Part shown: positions 49,884-58,219 of the stretch, one piece after another
How positions within the stretch are numbered: the stretch's first letter is position 1
Layout of the letters: every line of letters begins with the position of its first letter
Origin: Muribaculaceae bacterium
GTDB taxonomy: Bacteria > Bacteroidota > Bacteroidia > Bacteroidales > Muribaculaceae
Assembly: GCA_017557425.1 (NCBI GenBank)
Contig: JAFYYU010000016.1
Location: forward strand, 62,001 to 126,000
Reading direction: 5' to 3'
DNA length: 64,000 nt
Position numbers and translations under genes: made by a program
Notes under the pieces: generated by a model
The model's database searches: none
What the model was told of the DNA's origin: nothing
The model's input: only the letters and a program-made list of their open reading frames with translations

Positions 49884-51107
49884 GTGAACGGTACCAACCT
49901 ATTCAAAATAGCCCTCAAGGCCATCAACAACAACAAGATGCGCAGTTTCCTCACGATGCTGGGTATCATCATCGGTGTGGCTTCGGTAATTACCATGCTT
50001 GCCATTGGCCAGGGTTCCAAGCAGAGCATCAAGAAGAACATCAGCGAGATGGGCTCCAACATGATCATGATCAACCCGGGTGCCGATCGTGGCCCCGGCG
50101 GTGCCCGGCAGAGCGCCGATGAGATGCAGACGCTGACGCTCAAAGACTATCAGGATATTGTCGATCAGGCAAAGTACCTGTCGGCTGTCAGCCCTAACGT
50201 GTCGAGTGGAGGACAGCTCATCTTTGGCAACAACAACTACCAGAGCAGCGTGACGGGCGTGAGCGAGGGCTACCTGACTATCCGCCAGTTGACGGTCGAG
50301 AGCGGCACCATGTTCACAGAGGCCGATATCAAGTCGGCGGCCAAGGTGTGCGTGCTGGGCAAGACCATCGTGGACAACCTGTTCCCGAGCGGTGCCGACC
50401 CCATCGGCCAGGTCATCCGTTTCAACGCCATTCCCATGAAGGTGGTGGGAGTGCTCAAGAGCAAGGGTTACAACTCGATGGGCATGGACCAGGACGACAT
50501 CGTGCTGGCCCCCTACAGCACGGTAATGAAGCGCGTGCTGGCACAGAACTACCTGCAGGGCATCTATGCCAGCGCCTTGACCGAGGAAATGACTGATATC
50601 GCCATCAAGGACGTCACCAACATCCTGCGCACCAACCACAAACTCAAGGAAGGCGAGGAGGACAACTTTTCCATCCGCTCCCAGGAGGAAATCAGTTCGA
50701 TGATGACCAGCACGATGGACATGTTGACCATCCTGCTGGCATGTATCGCCGGCATCTCACTGATTGTGGGCGGTATCGGCATCATGAACATCATGTATGT
50801 GAGCGTCACCGAGCGCACCAAGGAGATTGGCTTGCGCATGAGTGTGGGTGCCCGCGGCATCGACATCCTGAGCCAGTTCCTCATCGAGGCCATCCTCATC
50901 AGTGTCACAGGCGGTGTCATCGGCGTGCTGATAGGCATCGGGCTCTCGATGTTGATGAAGACGGTGCTGCACTGGCCCGTCAGCATCCAGGCATGGACGG
51001 TGCTGCTCTCGTTCCTGGTCTGCACCATCACGGGCGTTTTCTTCGGCTGGTATCCTGCCAAGAAAGCCGCCAACCTTGATCCTATCGAGGCTATCCGCTA
51101 CGAGTAG
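49884..51107 (+). CDS. MacB-like FtsX-type permease subunit
   Basis: A 407-residue permease, starting at a GTG at 49884 (no better start seen). The first membrane helix follows an amphipathic start (NNNKMRSFLTMLGIIIGVAS), a large periplasmic MacB_PCD domain spans about 40-270, and three helices close the protein (DMLTILLACIAGISLIVGGI, LIEAILISVTGGVIGVLIGI, WTVLLSFLVCTITGVFFGWY). The fixed ending KAANLDPIEAIRYE is typical. With the ATPase, adaptor and TolC it exports a peptide, lipid or antibiotic. Confidence 0.95.
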   Translation: MNGTNLFKIALKAINNNKMRSFLTMLGIIIGVASVITMLAIGQGSKQSIKKNISEMGSNMIMINPGADRGPGGARQSADEMQTLTLKDYQDIVDQAKYLSAVSPNVSSGGQLIFGNNNYQSSVTGVSEGYLTIRQLTVESGTMFTEADIKSAAKVCVLGKTIVDNLFPSGADPIGQVIRFNAIPMKVVGVLKSKGYNSMGMDQDDIVLAPYSTVMKRVLAQNYLQGIYASALTEEMTDIAIKDVTNILRTNHKLKEGEEDNFSIRSQEEISSMMTSTMDMLTILLACIAGISLIVGGIGIMNIMYVSVTERTKEIGLRMSVGARGIDILSQFLIEAILISVTGGVIGVLIGIGLSMLMKTVLHWPVSIQAWTVLLSFLVCTITGVFFGWYPAKKAANLDPIEAIRYE

Positions 51108-51142
51108 TTTTGTCGAGGGGAAGTGTGTTTTTGTCGATAATA

Positions 51143-51174
51143 TTTGTAAAGGCGCTCAGACTTCACTAACTTTG
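51143..51174 (+). promoter_or_regulatory. promoter of the LytS/LytTR pair
   Basis: TTTG (51143-51146), 20 nt, TAACTTTG (51167-51174), 49 bp before the ATG. Confidence 0.8.
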
Positions 51175-51222
51175 CATGTCTGTTGTAGTTAATTAATACT
51201 GAGGACTCTAAAAATACCGACT

Positions 51223-52296
51223 ATGACTAACGAACTCGATCAACCAAAATCCAAGTCACGTTACTTGACGCTGCACTTCCTCTGTTGGGCAGTATTGATT
51301 ATCGTGCCGATGTTCTTCCATAGTTCCAACGATGATTGGCTGTCTGTCTGGCACCGCTATTTGCGTTGGTTGGGCAACCCCCTGGCCTACATGCTGGTGT
51401 TTTACCTGAATTACTTGTGGTTAGTGCCCCGGTTCCTGCTCAGGAAACGCGATTGGAAGATGTTTATTCTTATCAATCTGTTGGTTATCATCTCAGGCAT
51501 CCTGCTCATGGACCTTTGGCACTGGTGTGTGGTGTACTTCTTGCCCGAGGTCAGCATTCCGCCCAAGAAGCCTTTCGTCAGACTTCCGCGATATTTCTGG
51601 GCTGTCTTGATTCTGATTCTCATCATCGCTCTGGCAGTGGCTGTGCGCATGTACCAGCGTTGGCAGCACCTTGAGGAGGCGCGCAAGGAGGCCGAGGCCG
51701 CGCGTGCCGAGGCCGAGCTGAGCAACCTGCGCAACCAGCTCAATCCCCACTTCCTGCTCAACACGTTGAACAACATCTATGCCCTCATCGCATTTGATCA
51801 GGACAAGGCGCAGACCGCCGTGGGCGAGCTGAGCAAGCTGCTGCGCCACGTGCTCTACGAGAACCAGCAGGACTTCGTGCCCCTGTGCAAGGAAGCGGAC
51901 TTCATGCGCAACTATATCGAGCTGATGAAGATCCGCGTGACCGACAACGTGAAGATCGACGCCAACATCAACGTGGCACCCAACGACTCCACGCCCGTGG
52001 CACCGCTCATCTTCATCTCGCTCATCGAGAACGCCTTCAAGCACGGCATCTCGCCGCAGGGCACCGGAAACATCAAGATTGACCTGTCTCAGGTCGATGG
52101 CGACATCACCTGTGAGATACACAACACCTGCTACCCCAAGCGCGAGAACGACAAGAGCGGCTCGGGCATCGGGCTGGAGCAGGTGAGCCGGCGTCTGGAG
52201 CTCATGTACCCTGACCGCTACACCTGGGAAAAGGGCAAGAGCGACGACGGCAAGGAATATTATTCTAAAATTACCATCAAGAAAGAGGAATCATGA
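51223..52296 (+). CDS. LytS-type sensor histidine kinase
   Basis: A 357-residue kinase with four membrane helices in the first 140 residues (FLCWAVLIIVPMFFHS, YMLVFYLNYLWLVPRF, FILINLLVIISGILLM, WAVLILILIIALAVAV), a short coiled coil and the His_kinase core: LRNQLNPHFLLNTLNNIYAL with the phospho-acceptor His, and an N-box LIFISLIENAFKHG; G-box SGSGIGLEQVSRRL. Its stop overlaps the regulator gene (ATGA). Confidence 0.93.
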   Translation: MTNELDQPKSKSRYLTLHFLCWAVLIIVPMFFHSSNDDWLSVWHRYLRWLGNPLAYMLVFYLNYLWLVPRFLLRKRDWKMFILINLLVIISGILLMDLWHWCVVYFLPEVSIPPKKPFVRLPRYFWAVLILILIIALAVAVRMYQRWQHLEEARKEAEAARAEAELSNLRNQLNPHFLLNTLNNIYALIAFDQDKAQTAVGELSKLLRHVLYENQQDFVPLCKEADFMRNYIELMKIRVTDNVKIDANINVAPNDSTPVAPLIFISLIENAFKHGISPQGTGNIKIDLSQVDGDITCEIHNTCYPKRENDKSGSGIGLEQVSRRLELMYPDRYTWEKGKSDDGKEYYSKITIKKEES

Positions 52297-53021
52297 TTAT
52301 CAAGTGTGCTATCGTTGACGATGAGCCGTTGGCAGTGGAACTGCTGGCGAGCTATGTGAAGAAAATACCGTTCCTGGAATTGTGCGGCAAGTACAACAAT
52401 GCTACCGATGCCCTGCACGGACTGGGCGAGCAGCCGGTGGACCTCCTCTTCCTCGACATCCAGATGCCCGAGCTCAACGGACTGGAACTGAGTAAGATGA
52501 TTCCTGAGAACACCCGCATTGTGTTTACCACGGCTTTTGACCAGTATGCCGTGGACGGTTTCCGCGCCAACGCGCTGGACTATCTGTTGAAGCCCATCAG
52601 CTATGCCGACTTCATGGAGGCCTGCAATAAGGCCCTGCAGTGGTTCCAGCTCGTGCAGCAACAGGACGAACCGGCAGTAGCTGCAGCGGCCGAAAAAGAG
52701 GAAATCAAGAGCATCTTCGTTAAGAGCGAGTACAAGCTCTTGCAGATCAACCTTGACGACATCCGCTATATCGAGGGCTTGAAGGACTATGTGAAGATCT
52801 ATACCGAGCAGTCCCCGCATCCCATCCTGTCGCTCATGAACATGAAGGCCATCGAACAGATGCTGCCCGCGTCGCGTTTCATCAGGGTGCACCGCTCCTT
52901 CATCGTGCAAAAGAGCAAAATCCGCGAGATTGAGCGCAACCGCATCGTCTTCGGCAACGTCTATATCCCCATCGGCGACAGCTACAAGCAAGCCTTCCAA
53001 GACTTCATCAACAACAAGTAA
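52293..53021 (+). CDS. LytTR-type response regulator
   Basis: A 242-residue regulator. Receiver domain: acidic pocket IVDDEP (residues 7-12), phospho-Asp in LLFLDIQMPEL near residue 54, and KP in DYLLKPISY. The LytTR DNA-binding domain begins near 140 (IKSIFVKSEYKLLQINLDDI) with the FIRVHRSFIVQKSKI signature. Pairs with the kinase upstream; the MacAB-TolC operon next to it is a plausible target. Confidence 0.95.
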   Translation: MIIKCAIVDDEPLAVELLASYVKKIPFLELCGKYNNATDALHGLGEQPVDLLFLDIQMPELNGLELSKMIPENTRIVFTTAFDQYAVDGFRANALDYLLKPISYADFMEACNKALQWFQLVQQQDEPAVAAAAEKEEIKSIFVKSEYKLLQINLDDIRYIEGLKDYVKIYTEQSPHPILSLMNMKAIEQMLPASRFIRVHRSFIVQKSKIREIERNRIVFGNVYIPIGDSYKQAFQDFINNK

Positions 53022-53043
53022 ACATCAGGCCCATTGAAACGAC

Positions 53044-53070
53044 AAAACCCGCTGATTACCAGCGGGTTTT
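53044..53070. terminator. bidirectional terminator
   Basis: AAAACCCGCTG (53044-53054), loop ATTAC, CAGCGGGTTTT (53060-53070): 11 bp perfect, serving the LytTR gene and possibly the minus-strand gene at 53113. Confidence 0.85.
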
Positions 53071-53112
53071 ATGCATTTATTTGGCTCTATATTCAAACTG
53101 AACCTATTGGGG

Positions 53113-53370
53113 TTAGTCTATTACATCAAACATTTCATTTGATGTCTTCTTAATCACTTCAATATAATCTACTTCTTGAAGGTTTATCATTATTCCAGTT
53201 CTTGTATAGAGAAAGGAACTCTCCTTATCGTAACTCCGCAAATCATTTACGCATAATTGTGTAAGACGGCCATCATGAAAATGTATATCAATGGCACAAT
53301 TTTTGGTCATATCAATTAACCCTTCATTCGACATCGTCTGTAATTGCTTTTTATGTATTATCTTTTTCAT
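53113..53370 (-). CDS. small hypothetical protein (85 aa)
   Basis: MKKIIHKKQLQTMSNEGLID, then a strand-rich middle and end (TRTGIMINLQEVDYIEVIKK). Supported by a perfect minus-strand promoter 26 bp upstream. Its last codons contain one copy of the ACATCAAA inverted repeat shared with 55785 and 56373. No family recognised. Confidence 0.65.
   Translation of the reverse strand: MKKIIHKKQLQTMSNEGLIDMTKNCAIDIHFHDGRLTQLCVNDLRSYDKESSFLYTRTGIMINLQEVDYIEVIKKTSNEMFDVID
53123..53145. repeat. ACATCAAA-N7-TTTGATGT inverted repeat, copy 1
   Basis: 8-bp perfect arms, 7-nt loop, located inside the 3' end of the 53113 gene. Beyond it, toward 53097, the sequence AACCCCAATAGGTTCAGTTTGA (read on the minus strand) matches the surroundings of copy 3. 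Confidence 0.65.
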
Positions 53371-53395
53371 AATTATTTAATATTTACATTTGTCG

Positions 53396-53427
53396 CAAAG
53401 GTAGTCGAAGTCCTTGATCCCTGCAAA
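53396..53427 (-). promoter_or_regulatory. promoter of the 85-aa protein
   Basis: Minus strand TACCTTTG (53403-53396) with TTTG (53427-53424) 20 nt upstream. Confidence 0.75.
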
Positions 53428-53553
53428 AACCTAATAAAACCATTTAGGTTCGCCGTAAAGGCAACCAGTTCAAATTGGCCAACGCTAGACGAGAGAAAAA
53501 GCGCCAAAAAGCCACCGCCAATGAACGTATTACAATTTGATGAGTTTTGGGTG

Positions 53554-54867
53554 CTAATTCTGCGATACGTGCACAGGACGCACCGTCATCCCATTGCGTC
53601 GATAGCCTCTCTCCCAGCCTACAGTTCCGTTACAGAAACTTTGGTCCCACGCGCCATATGGGCTACCGGATCCGAGTGTGTTCGACCAATACCAGCCGTA
53701 GTTTCCAGAATAGTCAAAAGAACTATCCCAGTGGTAGCCTGTGGCGGGTAAGAACAACGATGCTCCGTTGGGGCCAGTCACCAAGTTACCTCTCACGCCG
53801 TTGAGCGTTGTCCATGTCCAAGTGCACTTCGTCCGCAATTCTGTCTGTTGATCATAAGACGGCATGCGCCACAATGGCCCCCAGTTGACATAAGCTGCAT
53901 CGTCTTCAGGCTCCAGCTCCGTTTTGTTATCAACAGTACCATATGAGCTATCTGTGCAATACTTCGTCAGCGTGTTTTCGCTGCCATTGCACCACTTGTA
54001 GGTATTCCAGCTATACTCATTCTTTGGAGAGGTCTCTCCCCATGCGAAGTAGTCTCCATACTCCTCAGGGCTGCTGGCGCCCAAGTTGCACGTTGCCCAT
54101 AGTGTGCCACTAGGCAAACCCAGGTCAACCCACTCATGTTCCTCGTTTTTATCTAACGCCGGAATAATGATACATTGATTATCACTTTGACTTAAGGCTT
54201 TACCTTCTTCTTGAGCTGTAGCGTAAATAGTTAATTCATAATCCATATCACTTCGTAATGCTGTATATGGATTCTCTACCAACGAGTCATTCACATAAAG
54301 CTTTACTACACCACCTCCAGTTGCCAAAATAATGACAGCATCCTCTGTAATATCGGTAATAATTTCTGGAGTAGCAGTAATTGGCATAGCTGGAATAAGT
54401 ACATTAATTGCTTCACATCGGCTCATTAATTTTCCATCTTCTTTTGCCGTAGCATAAACTGTTATTACATAATCAACTTCACCACGTATAGCAACATACG
54501 GATTGGTGACCATTAACCCATTGACATAAAGACACACATTACCATTGCCAGCTGCAGTAATGATAACACCATTGTCAACTATTTGAGTATTAATAACGGG
54601 AACAGCAGTAATCTGCTTGCCTAATATGATATCAATAATATAGTTGATATCACTGATATTGGTTTCACCATCATTATTTACATCACCACTATATCCTTCG
54701 TGAGCGCCTCCCAAAATAATGTCAATAACTGCATTAACATCGCTGATGTTAACTTCACCATCATGATTCACATCCGCTGAATTGACATTATCATTGGAAG
54801 AGGAAAGGATACTGAGCGGCAACATTGCCACTATGAAAGTGAAACTTGAAATTAAAAACTTTTTCAT
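53554..54867 (-). CDS. FISUMP-domain surface protein with dockerin-like repeats
   Basis: 437 residues. An N-terminal signal peptide (LISSFTFIVAMLPLSILSSS) is followed by two dockerin-type units (DVNHDGEVNISDVNAVIDII and DVNNDGETNISDINYIIDII), then two Ig-like repeats of about 85 residues (VCLYVNGLMVTNPYVAIRGE and VKLYVNDSLVENPYTALRSD). The C-terminal 165 residues form a FISUMP domain: EWVDLGLPSGTLWATCNLGA, YGDYFAWGETSP and GMTVRPVHV. Such proteins are typical secreted or surface proteins of Bacteroidetes and Fibrobacter; ligand unknown. Dockerin-like repeats at the N-terminus are unusual. Confidence 0.9.
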   Translation of the reverse strand: MKKFLISSFTFIVAMLPLSILSSSNDNVNSADVNHDGEVNISDVNAVIDIILGGAHEGYSGDVNNDGETNISDINYIIDIILGKQITAVPVINTQIVDNGVIITAAGNGNVCLYVNGLMVTNPYVAIRGEVDYVITVYATAKEDGKLMSRCEAINVLIPAMPITATPEIITDITEDAVIILATGGGVVKLYVNDSLVENPYTALRSDMDYELTIYATAQEEGKALSQSDNQCIIIPALDKNEEHEWVDLGLPSGTLWATCNLGASSPEEYGDYFAWGETSPKNEYSWNTYKWCNGSENTLTKYCTDSSYGTVDNKTELEPEDDAAYVNWGPLWRMPSYDQQTELRTKCTWTWTTLNGVRGNLVTGPNGASLFLPATGYHWDSSFDYSGNYGWYWSNTLGSGSPYGAWDQSFCNGTVGWERGYRRNGMTVRPVHVSQN

Positions 54868-55391
54868 TGTATATTTGATTATTAGTTAATATCAATTCCA
54901 GATGTCTCTTTGCCGGGAGAATAAAAAAAAGCGAGAGGCCTTTTATCGTACCCGTCTCGCTCTTAGAGGCCTCGCATGCCCTTCTGCCAAAGACGAGCAA
55001 CGAAGACCTCACGCAGATATGTATAGTGCAACCCAAATGGTTGGCTAATACACATCACGGAGCATCTATCGTTGCTTTGTCCCTATGGCAGAAAAAGAAA
55101 TTGCGAGTTTCTAAGAGCCAAAGAACAAAGCGCAAATAAACGCTTTCCTTATGTCATGTGTTCCTTACCATGTGCCCGATACCATCAGGGAGAGGGCACT
55201 AGTCAAAGAACAACTGCAAATTTAGATATTTTTTTTGATAAGGTGAAATTTGGGGATTCTTTTCTGCAATTTTGCTAACTGTGCTCAGCATGATAAGGAC
55301 CGGTATCTGGACTTGAACCAGAACAAGGTTACACCTTCCAGTCTATTGAAGATAACATATCTAGCATGGTCTTTCCCTAATCCTTTCTCTG
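54868..55391. other. gene-free stretch
   Basis: No supportable gene. A weak hairpin AGCGAGA / TCTCGCT lies near 54930-54960. A short tRNA T-arm-like motif occurs at about 55300-55320 but does not complete a tRNA. Confidence 0.4.
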
Positions 55392-55535
55392 CTACTTATC
55401 AATCTCATGGGCAAAATCGAGGAGATCAACCATCACCGTTATTTTAGCCTCATCGGTCGGGTTGTTTACTAAGTAATAGCAATTACACCCAAAGGAAATC
55501 AGACTAATAACAATACAAAAAATCTTTGCGTGTAT
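55392..55535 (-). pseudogene. possible lipoprotein remnant
   Basis: An open stretch of 47 codons on the minus strand without a standard start: a hydrophobic segment IFCIVISLISFGC with a lipobox-like Cys, then NNPTDEAKITVMVDLLDFAH ending EIDK. Looks like a small lipoprotein that has lost its start, or a gene using a rare start. Confidence 0.25.
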
Positions 55536-55784
55536 CTAATACCATCTCATCGCTGCTTGAGCGAATCTTCTCAATTCAAGCTACTGTTTAAAAAAGAAAT
55601 TCTTTATCATATCTCTTAAATAATTAAGATTGTTAACTCATAGGGTGCCTGCTCATTTAAACATACAAAAAATATCGTTGCCATTTGTAGCAGACTGCAC
55701 AAAGGTATATAGCGTGAAACTCATGGAAAAGAAGATAAATAATCGGCAAAGGATTAATAACTCTTGAATTTAAGTCGTTCTCAT

Positions 55785-55807
55785 ACATCAAAGGGACGGT
55801 TTGATGT
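55785..55807. repeat. ACATCAAA-N7-TTTGATGT inverted repeat, copy 2
   Basis: Same 8-7-8 arms as copies 1 and 3, 4 bp after the stop of the HicB-like gene. The surrounding sequence does not match the other copies. Confidence 0.6.
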
Positions 55808-55811
55808 ATTT

Positions 55812-56225
55812 TCACATGAATGTCATCATCATTCGGCCGATTTTGTGCAGGCCTTCCACGATGCGCTGGCGTTGGGGTTGGCGCGGTTTTTTCGTGCCGT
55901 TGGCATAGTGGCTTAATTGGCGCTCGTTCACCCCGCTGGCACGGGATATGGCGGCTAGGGTGGCATATTGGCTGCAGACCTGGAGCAGGGCAGCGGTGTC
56001 CAAATCCCATTCAAATTCATAGTCCCCTTTGGCAAGCCACTCGGGAACCTCCTCGTCCTCATCTTCAAGCAGTCCCTCGACGTGGAATCGCAGGGTTTCA
56101 GGAACTGCTCCCTGTAATTCTTCAAAAGTCTTGGCCGTAAGCACAACGGCACTGGGGATTTCATCCCCTAATGTAGCGCCGAAGTTCTTCTCGTACCATG
56201 ACACGTGTACTGTAATCTTCTTCAT
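55812..56225 (-). CDS. orphan HicB-like antitoxin/regulator
   Basis: A 137-residue protein. N-terminal HicB-like fold (ITVHVSWYEKNFGATLGDEI, then TAKTFEELQGAVPETLRFHV), a short acidic linker and a C-terminal helix-turn-helix (LAAISRASGVNERQLSHYAN). HicB neutralises the RNA-cleaving HicA and represses its own promoter. No HicA-like frame is seen on either side, so it is an orphan. The -7 box ends 5 bp before the ATG, so the mRNA is probably leaderless. Confidence 0.8.
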   Translation of the reverse strand: MKKITVHVSWYEKNFGATLGDEIPSAVVLTAKTFEELQGAVPETLRFHVEGLLEDEDEEVPEWLAKGDYEFEWDLDTAALLQVCSQYATLAAISRASGVNERQLSHYANGTKKPRQPQRQRIVEGLHKIGRMMMTFM

Positions 56226-56229
56226 ATCG

Positions 56230-56261
56230 CAAAGGTAGTAAAACTAATACCATCTTCCAAA
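56230..56261 (-). promoter_or_regulatory. promoter of the HicB-like gene (leaderless)
   Basis: Minus strand TACCTTTG (56237-56230) with TTTG (56261-56258) 20 nt upstream. Transcription would begin about at the start codon 56225. Confidence 0.7.
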
Positions 56262-56295
56262 TTTTCTAGCAACTATTTTCAAAAATACATAATTA

Positions 56296-56321
56296 GGGGG
56301 AGCGTGCGCTCCCCCTTTTTG
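56296..56321. terminator. terminator between the serpin and HicB genes
   Basis: GGGGGAGCG / CGCTCCCCC with a 2-nt centre, flanked by TTTTTG on the plus strand. It probably ends the leftward serpin transcript; the minus side has a weaker U-tract (TAATTATG). Confidence 0.65.
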
Positions 56322-56372
56322 TTCGTTAATTTGACCTTAAAATCAAACTGAACCCGTTGGGGTTGGTTTCTT

Positions 56373-56395
56373 ACATCAAATAGTCACTTTGATGT
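56373..56395. repeat. ACATCAAA-N7-TTTGATGT inverted repeat, copy 3
   Basis: Located 4 bp after the serpin stop. Its flank toward 56346 (AACCCCAACGGGTTCAG on the minus strand) matches the flank of copy 1. Confidence 0.65.
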
Positions 56396-56398
56396 GGG

Positions 56399-57727
56399 TT
56401 AGTTGCCGCAATAGGTGCCCATGAAGTAAATCGTGCCTGTGCTGTTTTCAATGATGTAATATACAAAGGGGCGCTTGGCGTGGAATTCCACAATTTTTGG
56501 TTTTTCCTCGTCCAATAAAACACACTTTAAAGACATCTCGGCAATCGTGACGGCAGCGGCCTTCGTTCCCTCTTCTTCCACTTCGATTCTGGCTTTCTGC
56601 TTCATCATCGACACAAACAGGTCGTCTTTGTGGTCCTGGGCCATATTGGGGAACTCAGCACGTATGCCGAATGCCCGTGGCATGCCCATTGCCGATAGTA
56701 CGCCTGTAAGGGCGGTCTCGCTATCAGTAGTGAAGCGCGGCAACAGGACATCGACGTCACTGGTAGTCATTTCGTGCCTCATCTGCTCAAGTTTTTGTGT
56801 CGATAGGCTCTGGATGATCTCCTGGATCGTCTTGCCTTTGTGGGGAAGCAGCACATACATGCTGTAGCCTTTATTGCCGTAAGGCAGGCATAGCATCTCG
56901 CACAGTTCGTTTTTGCCGTATGCAGCCTTAGTCTCGAGGTGCATCATTTTGCGTTTGACGGTGCTGCCGTCCTGTTTTGTGAACTTCATGTCACGGGTTT
57001 CCTCGGGGTCAAATTCCGTGGTCCACGTGGCTTTGAAGTAAACTGCGTTGAGCAGATACATGGCGGCATCGGCTTTGAACTCTTGAGGGTTAAGGATCTT
57101 GGGAATCATGCCGTCGGTGTGGGTGTCGCACCACCTGTTGATAATGTCCACATTGCTGGGCACTGTGAAGTCCAACATATCGACTTGGGCATCGTAATAC
57201 TTTTGCATGTCGGCTTGGTACTGCGGAATGAGACGGATATGCATTGCCGAGTTGTTGAAGATGCAGTTTGCGGTTTTTATCGTCACCGTCGAGTCTACAT
57301 TGGGGGCTTCGTCAATCATCTTCTTGAAGTACTTGTTGATCTCCTCTACCGAACCGTCCAGTCCAAGCACGTCGGTAATCTGCCGGCGCGTCTCGCCGTC
57401 GGCACCCTCATTAAGCATTCCCAGCAGGTAGCTTACGCTGATGGGGGATATGACGATGCTGCCATGTTTCTGTTTGCTGATGGTGCGAAACAGATTGCAG
57501 GCGAAGTCATTGTTGCATTCATTCATCTTGCGTTGGGATTCGGTCAATTTGATGTCCTTGTTAGAACCATTGTTACTGTCACTCTTCTCGGGCTGGGATG
57601 GGGTGATTTCCTCTTTCACAGGCTGCTCTCCGGCCTTGAGGAGGTTGCCATTGCTGCTGGTGAAAACCAAGAAAACGGTCAGAATCACCACGACAGCCAT
57701 CGTGTTTAAAATCCAGGATCGTTTCAT
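56399..57727 (-). CDS. serpin-family protease inhibitor
   Basis: 442 residues from ATG 57727 (MKRSWILNTM). One N-terminal membrane helix or signal anchor (VVVILTVFLVFTSSN), a Lys/Ser/Asn-rich spacer to about 65, then a full serpin fold: NDFACNLFRTI, SPISVSYLLGMLNEGADGET, LNAVYFKATWTTEFD and the hinge EVEEEGTKAAAVTIAEMS, followed by VEFHAKRPFVYYIIEN. The hinge (EEGTKAAA) is of the inhibitory type, and the reactive loop lies around TIAEMSLKCVLL. It would trap serine or cysteine proteases, perhaps host or competitor enzymes, at the cell surface. Confidence 0.95.
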   Translation of the reverse strand: MKRSWILNTMAVVVILTVFLVFTSSNGNLLKAGEQPVKEEITPSQPEKSDSNNGSNKDIKLTESQRKMNECNNDFACNLFRTISKQKHGSIVISPISVSYLLGMLNEGADGETRRQITDVLGLDGSVEEINKYFKKMIDEAPNVDSTVTIKTANCIFNNSAMHIRLIPQYQADMQKYYDAQVDMLDFTVPSNVDIINRWCDTHTDGMIPKILNPQEFKADAAMYLLNAVYFKATWTTEFDPEETRDMKFTKQDGSTVKRKMMHLETKAAYGKNELCEMLCLPYGNKGYSMYVLLPHKGKTIQEIIQSLSTQKLEQMRHEMTTSDVDVLLPRFTTDSETALTGVLSAMGMPRAFGIRAEFPNMAQDHKDDLFVSMMKQKARIEVEEEGTKAAAVTIAEMSLKCVLLDEEKPKIVEFHAKRPFVYYIIENSTGTIYFMGTYCGN

Positions 57728-57732
57728 ATCAG

Positions 57733-57903
57733 TCAAATTTTTAGGTTGATAAAAAAGATTATTTGCTTTTTCTGCGTATGTTTCAAGGTCTTGCAGTATC
57801 TTTGCACCAGCATCGCTTGAGACGACAGTTGCTTTGAAAGGAGTTTCTTCTCCCGGTACGACGGTCTCTTGTGATGTTTTTTATTTCTAGCCATCAACTT
57901 CAT
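57733..57903 (-). CDS. possible small basic leader protein before the serpin
   Basis: A 56-residue frame (start 57903 or 57894), Lys/Arg-rich (MARNKKHHKRPSYREKK), ending 5 bp before the serpin ATG. It follows a good -7 box (TAACTTTG, minus, 57938-57931). No family recognised; may be a translated leader or chance. Confidence 0.3.
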   Translation of the reverse strand: MKLMARNKKHHKRPSYREKKLLSKQLSSQAMLVQRYCKTLKHTQKKQIIFFINLKI

Positions 57904-57930
57904 AACCTTGAACGGATTAACTCTCGCTTG

Positions 57931-57938
57931 CAAAGTTA
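57931..57938 (-). promoter_or_regulatory. -7 box of the serpin transcript
   Basis: Minus strand TAACTTTG. A TTTG occurs 23 nt upstream (57965-57962), slightly off the usual spacing. Confidence 0.5.
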
Positions 57939-58219
57939 CAACCGATAAAAGAAATAACTACCAAAAACAGCTAACATTCGAAGGTCATTCCATAGAGGTC
58001 AACCGACTGATTTACAGGTATCTATAAAATAAAAAGGTCATCAGAGGGTAATCCACTCCAGTAAGCACTGAAAAAGCATTAAATTTTGTGGGATTCCCCC
58101 TTTATTGTGCCTCAGATCTTGTCCACTAAAGAAAAAGATGAAGAAATATTTGTGTAATCAAAAAAATATTACGTACTTTGCATTATTAAAATTTAATAAT
58201 GGATTTACGATAATACAAT

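Noticed and set aside
55290..55375. tRNA-like T-arm (TCTGG, 7-nt loop, CCAGA on the minus strand)
   Set aside because: Acceptor and D stems do not form and no anticodon arm fits; probably coincidence or a very old relic.
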